From positions 6,816,062 to 6,880,061 of the forward strand of contig NZ_CP037920.1 in assembly GCF_007748195.1 (NCBI RefSeq): a stretch of 64,000 bases of DNA. The letters run 5' to 3'. The stretch's first letter is position 1; the number at the start of each line of letters is the position of its first letter. Position numbers and translations under genes: made by a program. Source of the DNA: Gimesia aquarii (GTDB lineage Bacteria; Planctomycetota; Planctomycetia; Planctomycetales; Planctomycetaceae). This document shows positions 25,989-33,316 of the stretch, piece after piece. The notes below the pieces were generated by a model. It searched no databases, was not told where the DNA came from, and saw only the letters and a list, made by a program, of their open reading frames with translations.

Positions 25989-26711
25989 TCCGCTTTTGAG
26001 GTCATCGGCCGTACCGACAATTGCGCGCTCTGTTCCTTCTGGCAGATTGTTGGCAACAAATCTTGCCGCGTCCAAAGCTCCGATGATGTCGTGCGTGCTT
26101 CCGTCAATAAGCGTGATGCGATATTTGCCGTCACCGAGAGGTTGGGTTGTTGGGCAGTCATCTGTATATGGGTACTCGGTACAACGGCTAAATCCCAATA
26201 TGCTCATGCTGGATGTAGGCAACAAGCCTCTAAGAATTGGGATTCGTGCGGCCTCAAGTAGAAACGGTTCATCAGTCCCACCATCTAGGTGAATGATCGA
26301 ATTCCAGTACCTGTCTATTTTGTCATCTACCTCGAAGAGCTCGGCGTCAGCGCGAATGCGAGCTTTCGGCCACAGTTTCACTGCATCTCGTGAGTTCAGG
26401 GGCGAACGCAACCATTCGATGAAAACGTCACTCACTTCTTGAATCGTGTCGCAGTCGATAAGGCCAATTGTGATGCCGCCACGGCGAATCTCGGTCAACA
26501 AGTTGTGCTCGCCGGGGATTAGTGCAACGTGAACCGATCCGTTGTTGCCGGAGGCATCGGCGTACGCGGGTCGATATGGCAACGTGACAAATACCTCCGG
26601 TGCTTTGGACGCGAGGATTGTTGCTAGTTGTTCCGCAAATGGAGGGGAGACGAACTCAGGATAAGTTGCCGCATCTAGCGGTTGGTTGAGGCGTGGAAGC
26701 AACGTTTCCAT
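25983..26711 (-). CDS. Orphan soluble protein in a nested module
   Basis: Encodes 242 aa with an ATG start and AGGAG a few bases upstream on the minus strand. It has mixed alpha/beta character without signal peptide or membrane helix. A strand-rich part near residues 190-240 (GKYRITLIDGSTHDIIGALD) could be a small beta domain. I recognise no family. The module order is site 27, motif D, attC-like element, gene, block B, site 28. Its codon use is more GC-rich than the AT-rich single-gene modules nearby. Confidence 0.65.
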   Translation of the reverse strand: METLLPRLNQPLDAATYPEFVSPPFAEQLATILASKAPEVFVTLPYRPAYADASGNNGSVHVALIPGEHNLLTEIRRGGITIGLIDCDTIQEVSDVFIEWLRSPLNSRDAVKLWPKARIRADAELFEVDDKIDRYWNSIIHLDGGTDEPFLLEAARIPILRGLLPTSSMSILGFSRCTEYPYTDDCPTTQPLGDGKYRITLIDGSTHDIIGALDAARFVANNLPEGTERAIVGTADDLKSGD

Positions 26712-26730
26712 GGTGTTTCTAGGAGACTAA

Positions 26731-26857
26731 CTTATTATTAACCTGCACGGCCTTGTTCTGATATGACGCTGATATGAAACAAAAACGCGCAAAATAAACG
26801 GTTTTTGTTTTAATATGACGCCCCAGGGGCTTCATATCACACATAGATGCTGGATAT
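26731..26857 (-). repeat. Block B, copy 2 (inverted)
   Basis: ATTAACCTGCACGGCCTTGT, then TCTGATATGACGCTGATATG, then the hairpin arms CAGGGGCTTCATATCA, 20 bp upstream of the gene start at 26711. Similarity to copy 1 continues to about 27010. Confidence 0.75.
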
Positions 26858-27029
26858 GAAGCCAACATGCTGTATATGATACCTCAGGGAATTCGCTTTA
26901 CAAGTTATAAATTCATTTACATTAGACAGTTATAGTCAGTAGCTGCTGATATGAAAAAACAGAAACGCAACAAGGTACGAAAATAACTTGAATCTCATTG
27001 AGCAACTAAAACAGATAACGTTCGATTTT

Positions 27030-27171
27030 CGAAAAGCTTACACCTACTCTAATTTTTACTCGAACTTGGGACTAATGTGTCTGATAAACTTATCTCGAAA
27101 ATCAAAATTCACTTAACTCATTTATTCAGTCGTTTTTAATACGATTGAGACAAGCAAATGAAAAATATCAA
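27030..27171 (+). repeat. Duplicated leader next to site 28
   Basis: Matches 28110-28236 for most of its length (for example AAAATTCACTTAACTCATTT and AAATGAAAAATATCA), ending exactly at the 28-mer in both copies. The segment holds no gene. Confidence 0.75.
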
Positions 27172-27199
27172 TGACCGGGTAATAAGAGTTACTCGGTCA
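27172..27199. repeat. 28-bp dif-like site 28
   Basis: Left arm TGACCGGGTAA, spacer TAAGAG, right arm TTACTCGGTCA. Motif D follows. Confidence 0.9.
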
Positions 27200-27240
27200 T
27201 TATTTTAAAGTGTGTCTTTTAAAACGGTCGAATTACAAGA
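27200..27240 (+). repeat. Motif D, copy 5
   Basis: TTATTTTAAAGTGTGTCTTT followed by TAAAACGGTCGAATTACAAG. This is almost the inverse complement of copy 2 at 7450-7487 and includes the shared continuation into ACGTCTGAAGAAACGAATGA. Confidence 0.75.
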
Positions 27241-27265
27241 CGTCTGAAGAAACGAATGAGTTTAT

Positions 27266-27377
27266 TGGATAACGATAAAGCTCTCTGGTGGCTAATTCAG
27301 ACTACTGAGAAGCTCCGGCACCGGAGAGTTGACTACAAATTACAGACTAACGTCGAAAACTCAAGGCACTGTTAGCC
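27266..27377 (-). repeat. attC-like palindrome of the 27372-27905 module
   Basis: On the minus strand it begins GGCTAACAGTGCC, with the gene's TAA stop codon inside it, and ends TTATCGTTATCCA. The inner arms are CTCTCCGGTG and, inverted, CACCAGAGAG. Same layout as the copies at 7331 and 25895. Confidence 0.6.
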
Positions 27378-27905
27378 GTCGAGAGCAGCGCCTTGTTGTG
27401 CCCTATTTTCGTCTAGGGCTTCACACACGGATTCCGCAAAACTCGCTACTTCATCATTCGATGACTCCTTAAACTTCTCGATCTCTGGCCGTCGTTCACG
27501 AATTGCCCTCAAGACACGCTGCGTAAAATTCAGGTCAGGCCGCTGGCATCGCACGAAACCAAGAAGAATATCCAGTACCTCTACCCTAACGAGGTCACCT
27601 GATTCAAATAGTACCAACATCAGAAACGGGAGCGCCGGTTCGGCTGCCGAAGACATATAGGCATGTTGATGACAGAGGCCACACCATAGCCGGTGCGATG
27701 CATTCAATGCCTGCTTCTGATCACCAAACATCAGCAACTTTAAATCGAGAGGCACAGATTCTGGAGCCTTATAAGCGGTATCGAAATCTCGCCAACAAAT
27801 CGCGTCGATCTGCGCATACAGTTCATTTTGGCTCGCTTCCAGTGATGGTGAGTGCGCGGGAGTGGCCAACTTTTTCGGCCTTTCTTTGATGTAGGGATCA
27901 CCCAT
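27372..27905 (-). CDS. HEAT-like orphan protein, possible immunity protein
   Basis: Encodes 177 aa from ATG 27905; GTG at 27914 is the alternative. The segment LWCGLCHQHAYMSSAAEPAL followed by PFLMLVLFESGD and helical repeats resembles HEAT-like proteins that often sit beside polymorphic toxins as immunity proteins. That is an inference from pattern only. The TAA stop lies inside the attC-like element, and block B is directly upstream of the start. Confidence 0.65.
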   Translation of the reverse strand: MGDPYIKERPKKLATPAHSPSLEASQNELYAQIDAICWRDFDTAYKAPESVPLDLKLLMFGDQKQALNASHRLWCGLCHQHAYMSSAAEPALPFLMLVLFESGDLVRVEVLDILLGFVRCQRPDLNFTQRVLRAIRERRPEIEKFKESSNDEVASFAESVCEALDENRAQQGAALDG

Positions 27906-27916
27906 TTTTGGCACAA

Positions 27917-28042
27917 CTTGTAGTTAACCTGCACGGACTTGTTCTGATATGACACTGATATGGAACAACTACGCGCAAAATAACCGGTTTTAGTTCTGAT
28001 ATGATGCCCCTGCGGCTTCATATCACACATAGATGCTGGATA
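27917..28042 (-). repeat. Block B, copy 3 (inverted)
   Basis: TAGTTAACCTGCACGGACTT, then GATATGACACTGATATGGAA, then GCGGCTTCATATCACACATA. It has the same order and spacing as copies 1 and 2, again next to a gene start. A leader duplicated from 27030-27171 follows it. Confidence 0.75.
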
Positions 28043-28236
28043 TTATACCAAGCAAAATTAGATTTTGAACATGTAACTTTATTCTTCGATATTTGAAATG
28101 CATACACCCACGCATCTTTTTACCCGAACTTGGGTTTAAATGTGTCAGATAAACTTATCTCAGAAATCAAAATTCACTTAACTCATTTATTCAGTCGTAT
28201 TTAAAAAGACTGAGACAAGTAAATGAAAAATATCAA

Positions 28237-28264
28237 TGTCTTGGTAATAACTGTTACCTGGTCA
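28237..28264. repeat. 28-bp dif-like site 29
   Basis: Left arm TGTCTTGGTAA, spacer TAACTG, right arm TTACCTGGTCA. The intact phage-derived module begins directly after it. Confidence 0.85.
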
Positions 28265-28382
28265 CTTTTCATTAATGGATAGTCCCTGCCACACGATCAT
28301 ATTTTGATCTCGTATTAATACTCAATGCTATAGAGAGCCACTCTGGAACTAATACGATCGTATTGGCGAAAACAATGTACAA

Positions 28383-28580
28383 TTAATGAACGTCGTCAAT
28401 CGACGACGATGCGTTGATGGGTTGTCGCGGAAACTTCCGTTTGGCTTCCTGGATCAACGGCATCAATTGCTCTTTCGCGATTCCACGAATGGATCGTTTC
28501 TCCTTGGCTGCATAACGACTTAACGGCAACCACTCATCAGTATTGAGTTCTACTTGAACAATCTTCCTGTTTCTCTTCAT
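28383..28580 (-). CDS. Small basic protein, possible ribbon-helix-helix regulator
   Basis: Encodes 65 aa (MKRNRKIVQVELNTDEWLPL start). A short strand (KIVQVELN) followed by two helices fits the ribbon-helix-helix fold. It is paralogous to the 18755-18949 product. It is transcribed away from the phage gene cluster and could regulate it. Confidence 0.65.
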   Translation of the reverse strand: MKRNRKIVQVELNTDEWLPLSRYAAKEKRSIRGIAKEQLMPLIQEAKRKFPRQPINASSSIDDVH

Positions 28581-28747
28581 AATCTGCCCTTGACTTTTGC
28601 GAGTTGTACAATCCTTAATTTAAAACGCAATCGAAAAGCCGGAGCCGAACCATGGAGCGGAGAAGCGACGGTTAATTTCAGGGCGGTAGCGCAGGGAAGC
28701 AATACCGCTTTTATATCATTTCTCAGCATGGCAAGGAAGCCAGATCG

Positions 28748-29008
28748 ATGCTCGACAAACTCCCATTCAAAGCGCTTGACGGTAAGAAAACGTATCTCAC
28801 TGCATTTCTTACCATTGTCTTTTCCCTAAGCGGAATGCTACTTGGTGAAATTGAGACAGCGGAAGCAATCAAGCTATTACTGGCAGCCTTCGGCCTCGTG
28901 GGGATTGGTCACAAATTAGAAAAGAGTGCTCCGATTCAAATGGTGTTTGGAGAAATCGAACCAACTGAGGAAAGATATCACGATCCAAGTCAGTTTTCAG
29001 ATGAGTGA
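28748..29008 (+). CDS. Holin-like small membrane protein
   Basis: Encodes 86 aa. Two transmembrane segments (about residues 17-33 and 41-56) flank a short polar loop and are followed by a charged C-terminal tail. This topology is common to class II holins, which make the membrane lesions that end a phage cycle. It is the first gene of a plus-strand cluster of phage-type genes and ends 3 bp before the next start. Confidence 0.65.
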   Translation: MLDKLPFKALDGKKTYLTAFLTIVFSLSGMLLGEIETAEAIKLLLAAFGLVGIGHKLEKSAPIQMVFGEIEPTEERYHDPSQFSDE

Positions 29009-29011
29009 TCA

Positions 29012-29209
29012 ATGGGCGGTCTTTTAAGAATCATCGCGGCCCTTTTAGAGCTATTGTTTTTTTGGGCAAAGAAAAAGAACAGCAACGAAAACGAGCGGCT
29101 CGAAGAAGTGGAAAGGATTCAACGCAATGCGACCAATCGAGACGAACAAGCGGTTCAATCACAGTTTCACCGTATGCGTACTCGTGGTCGCATTACTAAC
29201 GATCGTTAG
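29012..29209 (+). CDS. Possible inner-membrane spanin (Rz-like)
   Basis: Encodes 65 aa: an N-terminal hydrophobic helix (LLRIIAALLELLFFWA) followed by a charged helical tail. Its second half overlaps the next gene in another frame, the arrangement of Rz and Rz1 genes. It is shorter than most Rz proteins, so the assignment is tentative. Confidence 0.5.
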   Translation: MGGLLRIIAALLELLFFWAKKKNSNENERLEEVERIQRNATNRDEQAVQSQFHRMRTRGRITNDR

Positions 29210-29402
29210 TGGTTGTAATTTGGTGGATCGTCTCAAACGCAAACCGGAACCCAAAGTGATCGCGGTACCAGACAAAATGGTTCCGGACATGCTCGATCAA
29301 GGTGAGCCAGCTCCCTATGACGGTTGGCTCTTTTCAGATTCCCTTTTTAATGAGTACGCTCCCTATTGGCAACAGGGACCTTACGGGAGCGACCACAAAT
29401 GA
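29127..29402 (+). CDS. Small lipoprotein overlapping the spanin-like gene, Rz1-like
   Basis: Encodes 91 aa: a hydrophobic stretch then lipobox VSGC at about residue 30. The body is Pro- and Tyr-rich (GEPAPYDGWLF, YWQQGPYG). It starts inside the previous gene in a different frame and its TGA overlaps the next ATG (ATGA). Outer-membrane spanins are short lipoproteins encoded this way. A remnant of it is visible at about 19215-19300. Confidence 0.55.
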   Translation: MRPIETNKRFNHSFTVCVLVVALLTIVSGCNLVDRLKRKPEPKVIAVPDKMVPDMLDQGEPAPYDGWLFSDSLFNEYAPYWQQGPYGSDHK

Positions 29403-29941
29403 GGGCCATTTCCCCGGATCCAAACAGACCGGAATCCAAAGTTTTAGATTCCATTTCGATGCTTTTGCTTTGGATCTTCGCTTTCCTGATCCTTTTATTG
29501 ACACTGCCTGGTTGTCATTCAGACGATCAAAAACAACAGTATCGCCCCTATTACGATCCCCCTTCAAAACGAGCCCGGCCGACTGAAAAGATCCGGAAGC
29601 CGATCCAGGGAGCCGCGGACCGTGTCGATGAGGTGTTGGAAAAAACTCCCGTGCCAGCCGTTGCTGGAATTCTGGCAAACGATGCTCTCGACATGATTGA
29701 GAAAGTCGAAACAATTACGGTTCAAGAACCCGATCCGGAAGTCGTCGAAATCATCGAACCGAAACCGGATTCATTGTATGAGGTTCCGGAAGATTCAAGC
29801 GATTCGGATCGAGTGCATGAGGATCAATCAGAATCAAACAGTGGAACTGTTTTTCTTGTCTTCATTGCTTTGATGGCGTTGATCTATCTTGGTTTCAAAT
29901 TGTTGAAAGGACTCAAACGTGAAAAGCCTCACCGCCAATGA
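29399..29941 (+). CDS. Membrane-anchored phage-module protein
   Basis: Encodes 180 aa from the ATG overlapping the previous stop codon. An N-terminal hydrophobic helix ends in LPGC, a possible lipobox. A long acidic Pro-rich linker follows, and a C-terminal transmembrane helix (TVFLVFIALMALIYLGFKLL) then a basic tail. I cannot assign a function; it may be a structural or lysis-related protein. The decayed copy retains only its last residues. Confidence 0.6.
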   Translation: MRAISPDPNRPESKVLDSISMLLLWIFAFLILLLTLPGCHSDDQKQQYRPYYDPPSKRARPTEKIRKPIQGAADRVDEVLEKTPVPAVAGILANDALDMIEKVETITVQEPDPEVVEIIEPKPDSLYEVPEDSSDSDRVHEDQSESNSGTVFLVFIALMALIYLGFKLLKGLKREKPHRQ

Positions 29942-30581
29942 TCGACCCGCTGCGGAATTGCTGGGACCGGATCCCGTCATTCAGACGGAGGAAGATCTCG
30001 ACAAGGCTTTAAATGAGCTGTCATTCCTGAACGCCTTTGACCAGTCGGTCAATGCGACTTGCACCAGGTATATCGAGAAACTCAAACAGGAATCTGAACA
30101 GCGCAAATATATTTTGATCGATGATCAAGACCTTGTCACGATTGAAAGCCGGAGAGAGCTGCTCAATGAGCGAGTGAACGAGTATTGCAAAGCAAATCGA
30201 TCGAGCTTGATGGAGGGTAAGAAGAAAACCAAATCGTTTCCACACGGTTCGGTGAGCTTCAAAGATCAGCCAGCCAAGGTGGAGTATCGATCTGGTCTGA
30301 AAGAAGCGGACAGTCTTACTCTATTAGATAAGCTGATGCAGTCATCGCTGGTTGAACAGATCACAGCCTGGTTGATGTCGATTTGTGTTTTTGGAAAGAA
30401 CAAAGAGGCGCGCCTGTTATCTGAAGTCGTCGAACTCAAACCCAAGCTCAGTGTTTCGAAGATCAAAAAAGCATTCGAAGAAAAACGTTTGACGGCAGAT
30501 CATTTGAAACAGCTCGGCTTGAAATATTCTAAAGGCAAAGAGCAGCTGACGATCAAGCCAGCCGAGTACAAGCCTGGCTGA
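29919..30581 (+). CDS. gam: Mu Gam-like host-nuclease inhibitor
   Basis: Encodes 220 aa with a GTG start; the decayed copy has ATG at the matching place. The order of features matches Mu Gam: an N-terminal coiled coil, then VNEYCKANRS, FPHGSVSFKD, PAKVEYRSG, and a C-terminal helix-strand part ending GKEQLTIKPAEY. Gam binds DNA ends as a Ku-like protein and protects them from host RecBCD-type nucleases. It overlaps the upstream gene by 23 bp in another frame. A GC-rich hairpin-like stretch follows. Confidence 0.78.
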   Translation: MKSLTANDRPAAELLGPDPVIQTEEDLDKALNELSFLNAFDQSVNATCTRYIEKLKQESEQRKYILIDDQDLVTIESRRELLNERVNEYCKANRSSLMEGKKKTKSFPHGSVSFKDQPAKVEYRSGLKEADSLTLLDKLMQSSLVEQITAWLMSICVFGKNKEARLLSEVVELKPKLSVSKIKKAFEEKRLTADHLKQLGLKYSKGKEQLTIKPAEYKPG

Positions 30582-30691
30582 AAAATTCTCGGGTCCTCCT
30601 AAGGGGGGCACGGGGTCGCGCGCGGTTGCGGAATCGCACTTTTTCTGTCTCAAAATGAAATTTTAAGTGACTTCTTCTTCTTCCTATTAAA

Positions 30692-31279
30692 TTGATGGGC
30701 AAAAAATCAGCAAAGCGATCATCCAAAAGAGCCACTTCAAAACGCAGCACGTCAAAAACGAAAAAAACAGCTAAAAAACAGGCTCCAGTGAAAAAAACGG
30801 AGCCGGTCAAATGTGTCATTGGATTTAATGCTGCTGCCGAACGATGGGACGTTAGCGACAAGACGATCCAGAACTGGATCAAAAAAGGACTTCCGGTTAG
30901 TGGAACTCAACGAAAGAGAGTGTTCGATGTTTCTGAGTGTGATGCGTGGGTGGCATCTTATCGCGATGAGAAAGCAGACAGAGAATCCCAGAAGCTCAAC
31001 GAAGAACTCAAAAAAGAGAAGCTGCTTCAGGAGAAATTGAAGCGGAAGGACCTGGAGCGTAAAGATTTAATCGCAGATGAGAAGCTGATCAGTCGGGAAG
31101 AATACGAGTTGTTTGCCGCGGAATGTGTGATCGAAGCCCGCGACCAGATGTTGACACTACCAAAAGAGATGCGGCGGCATCTCTGCAAAAAGTGCCAGTC
31201 AAAAGTGAAAGAGATGCAAACAATGATTGAGCAGACATTGCTGCGGTTATCTGTGATCGAAGAGGGACCCAAAAAATGA
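30692..31279 (+). CDS. Nu1-like terminase small subunit
   Basis: Encodes 195 aa. A Lys/Ser-rich N-terminal tail (residues 1-40) precedes a winged helix-turn-helix (AAERWDVSDKTIQNWIKK), a long charged coiled coil (about 95-130), and a C-terminal helix bundle. This is the layout of Nu1/DUF1441 phage DNA-packaging proteins, which recognise packaging sites on phage DNA. No large terminase follows, so the module is a partial phage. The last base pairs overlap a downstream ATG. Confidence 0.7.
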   Translation: MMGKKSAKRSSKRATSKRSTSKTKKTAKKQAPVKKTEPVKCVIGFNAAAERWDVSDKTIQNWIKKGLPVSGTQRKRVFDVSECDAWVASYRDEKADRESQKLNEELKKEKLLQEKLKRKDLERKDLIADEKLISREEYELFAAECVIEARDQMLTLPKEMRRHLCKKCQSKVKEMQTMIEQTLLRLSVIEEGPKK

Positions 31280-31320
31280 TCGCTCAAACTCCCAATCCCT
31301 TAAACGAAGGAGGTGGACCA

Positions 31321-31527
31321 ATGGCCGAACCGATTAACAAAACTGACAAAAAGCGTCCGGTAAACAATAAAAACCCGCGTCGTGGAGATCCTTGTCCGAA
31401 CAAAAAATGTATGGGGAAACTAAGCAGCTACTCACAATCACGTACGGAAAACGGCAGAATTTACTTTCTTTCCTGCGCTCGCTGTAATTTCAAACCCAAA
31501 AACAATAAAGAATTCAAACCGTTCTGA
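31321..31527 (+). CDS. Small zinc-ribbon protein
   Basis: Encodes 68 aa from ATG 31321, behind GGAGGT, a strong ribosome-binding site. An ATG at 31276 is also in frame but lacks one. Four Cys in a CPNKKC and CARC arrangement form a treble-clef or ribbon-type zinc site. It is the last gene of the phage-derived cluster. Its role is unknown. Confidence 0.65.
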   Translation: MAEPINKTDKKRPVNNKNPRRGDPCPNKKCMGKLSSYSQSRTENGRIYFLSCARCNFKPKNNKEFKPF

Positions 31528-31726
31528 TAATTTTTTTCAAAGCCGGTAAGAAGCTATAGCGAAATCAGCACGGTACAACCTATCACCACGATAGCTCCGA
31601 CGTGCTGGACCCATTCTGCGGATCCAGCATGGTAATCGTTAAATTTTCGCCTACTCTCCTAGTCACCCTGCACTAATCATAAGTCAATTTAATTTATAGA
31701 TCTTTGTTTGAAAAATGAGTATATGA

Positions 31727-31784
31727 CTAGCTTGAGGGGCTAGTGGGGGTAATCCCCGTGGAGGTTCGAGTCCTCTCTTGGGCA
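31727..31784 (+). tRNA. 3' fragment of tRNA-Leu(GAG)
   Basis: The anticodon stem CTAGC and GCTAG encloses the loop TTGAGGG with anticodon GAG. The variable arm GGGGGTAATCCCC and the T arm GGAGGTTCGAGTCCTCT follow, and the 3' acceptor strand TTGGGCA. The 5' acceptor strand and D arm are not found upstream, so it is a 58-nt partial copy. Such fragments are left by elements that integrate into the 3' end of tRNA genes. It lies 280 bp upstream of a truncated tyrosine recombinase gene. Confidence 0.78.
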
Positions 31785-31848
31785 CTTTGAAATAGCAACG
31801 ATTTACGTCAATTGAAATGATGTGGTTCAGATGCGCGTATACGTCTGA

Positions 31849-31889
31849 CTGCCCTTGATGAGACACCACCTCTCACCAAGGGCAGTTTT
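31849..31889 (+). terminator. Intrinsic terminator after the tRNA fragment
   Basis: Stem CTGCCCTTG (31849-31857) and CAAGGGCAG (31877-31885) with a 19-nt loop and a short TTTT tract. It may have belonged to the original tRNA transcription unit. Confidence 0.65.
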
Positions 31890-32065
31890 GCGCGCCCCTC
31901 TTTTCTGCTTGCCCGATCATCTGAGCCCGGTTGGTCACAGCTATGACTAGCGACGGAGTGTGGCTAAGCGTTGGAGACTGATTCATCGCTGCAATAGCTT
32001 TTCGAAGAGGAGAAGCCATACAGCATTTTCAAGACGAAGAACTTTTCTGGTCCGTTTATCGGGAC

Positions 32066-32515
32066 ATGTATCTGCAGACATTGGAAACTCGAAACAGTTC
32101 TGATGTGCATTTTCACAATACACGACACACATTAGATCGATTTACCAGATACTGTCACTGCGCCACAAAAAGATTAAGTGAGATCACTGACTACGACCTC
32201 GAAGAATATTTGCGGTTACGCAAAAAAGATACCTGGCGCGGGAAACCAATCAAAAACGTTTCTCTCAATAATGAAATTAAAATGCTCAACACCTGTTTTG
32301 CTAAAGCAGGCTCCAAAGAAGCGCGTGGGCCAGGTCGGGCAAATTATGGGTACCTGGAACATCCCCTGTTTATCAACAAGCTGCATCGTTTACCGGACAC
32401 TTTTGCTGGCCCACCAAAAACTCTGCTTGACTTTATTAAATTTTACCCTGCAGAAGAAAATAGTTTTAGGAAGCAGAATTGTTATTTTATAATTAGCGGG
32501 CCTACTTTGAAGTAA
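32066..32515 (+). pseudogene. Truncated tyrosine recombinase (phage integrase N-terminal half)
   Basis: Encodes 149 aa, of which the first about 100 match the SAM-like core-binding domain of phage integrases (RHTLDRFTRYC, TDYDLEEYLRLR, NEIKMLNTCF). The catalytic domain with R-H-R-Y is absent. From about residue 107 the sequence becomes LHRLPDTFAG, exactly where an 11-bp arm of the 28-mer occurs (32389-32399). No good ATG precedes 32066, although the frame is open back to about 31990. It is not functional alone. Confidence 0.72.
32389..32399. repeat. Isolated half-site of the 28-mer
   Basis: TTTACCGGACA is identical to the right arm at site 1 and is followed by CTTTT as at other sites. The preceding spacer position is GCATCG. 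No left arm is present. It coincides with the break in the recombinase reading frame. Confidence 0.55.
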
Positions 32516-32710
32516 ATTTGTGAACCATTTTGAAATAAGAGTGTCACCATCAGACGTCCGAGAACTAGATATTTCCTGGAAATTAGCCTCGATGAACACA
32601 TAATTGATCGGCTATTTCACTATGCTATAAATTATTTACTTATGGGCACGGTGCTTGTTCAATATCCTGTGTGAAGTTTCTCCTATTGAAAATTGTAAAA
32701 GGACGATTAA

Positions 32711-33202
32711 ATGTTGCTCGGTTTTGGTTGGTGCCACCTACGCAGTAGCCGTTTGCCTTTGGAAAAAGCCACCCTTACTACTGTTGGCTCGATAGATGCT
32801 GAAATAGATAAGGCGGATGAAGAACTATGGCAGAAATTTCGGGAGTGGATGGAGCAATCTGCTGGACCGTTTCTGAAATGGGAACTATATGAAGCACTCA
32901 ATAATCATCAGGGTTTGTTGACATATTGTGTGTCACGTAATCACAGATCGTCGGCTGTCTGGCAGATGCTTGAATGGATTTCTAAAAATGGTATTGGAAG
33001 CTATGGATTATTTTATTGTTATGATGACGAAGACTTTGTGGGGAACGCTGGCTATGGTCGAAAGACAATGACGGATTATGATCATGTTTTCCGAGTTCAC
33101 CGATTGCTCAATGGGGAATTGCTAGAATTAGACGATCCATTCTTTGGTATGATTAATGGTAACATTGATCCCTTGCATCCCTATGATTCAGATCAAGAGT
33201 AG
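32711..33202 (+). CDS. Imm7-family immunity protein
   Basis: Encodes 163 aa with an ATG start. The pattern NHRSSAVWQMLEWI then GSYGLFYCYDDED then FRVHRLLNGELLELDDPFF then DPLHPY is the order of conserved blocks in the Imm7 family. Those proteins neutralise polymorphic toxins carried by neighbours or kin. No toxin gene is present in the window, so it is an orphan immunity gene that could protect against toxins of competitors. It is the sole gene between the half-site and site 30. Confidence 0.72.
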   Translation: MLLGFGWCHLRSSRLPLEKATLTTVGSIDAEIDKADEELWQKFREWMEQSAGPFLKWELYEALNNHQGLLTYCVSRNHRSSAVWQMLEWISKNGIGSYGLFYCYDDEDFVGNAGYGRKTMTDYDHVFRVHRLLNGELLELDDPFFGMINGNIDPLHPYDSDQE

Positions 33203-33261
33203 TTATTGGTCTATCGTATTGGCAATATTGGGCTCGAGCTTGCAAAAACTTAAGCTCAAAG

Positions 33262-33289
33262 TGTCCAGTAAATAATGATTTGCCGGACA
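33262..33289. repeat. 28-bp dif-like site 30
   Basis: Left arm TGTCCAGTAAA, spacer TAATGA, right arm TTTGCCGGACA. Paired with site 31, with 27 empty bp between. Confidence 0.82.
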
Positions 33290-33316
33290 CTTGTCATTTA
33301 TGAGATCACTGTAATG

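Noticed and set aside
25875-26261. Plus-strand frame starting in the attC-like palindrome
   Set aside because: It runs antisense through the 25983-26711 gene and its start lies in a repeat.
31351-31380. CGTCCGGTAAAC inside the zinc-ribbon gene, like a 28-mer arm
   Set aside because: No second arm is present and it lies in coding sequence; considered chance, unlike the half-site at 32389 which coincides with a frame break and keeps the flanking CTTTT.
31684-31869. 61-codon minus-strand frame over the tRNA fragment
   Set aside because: It is the antisense reading of the tRNA-Leu piece, a common false ORF (RGLEPPRG type).
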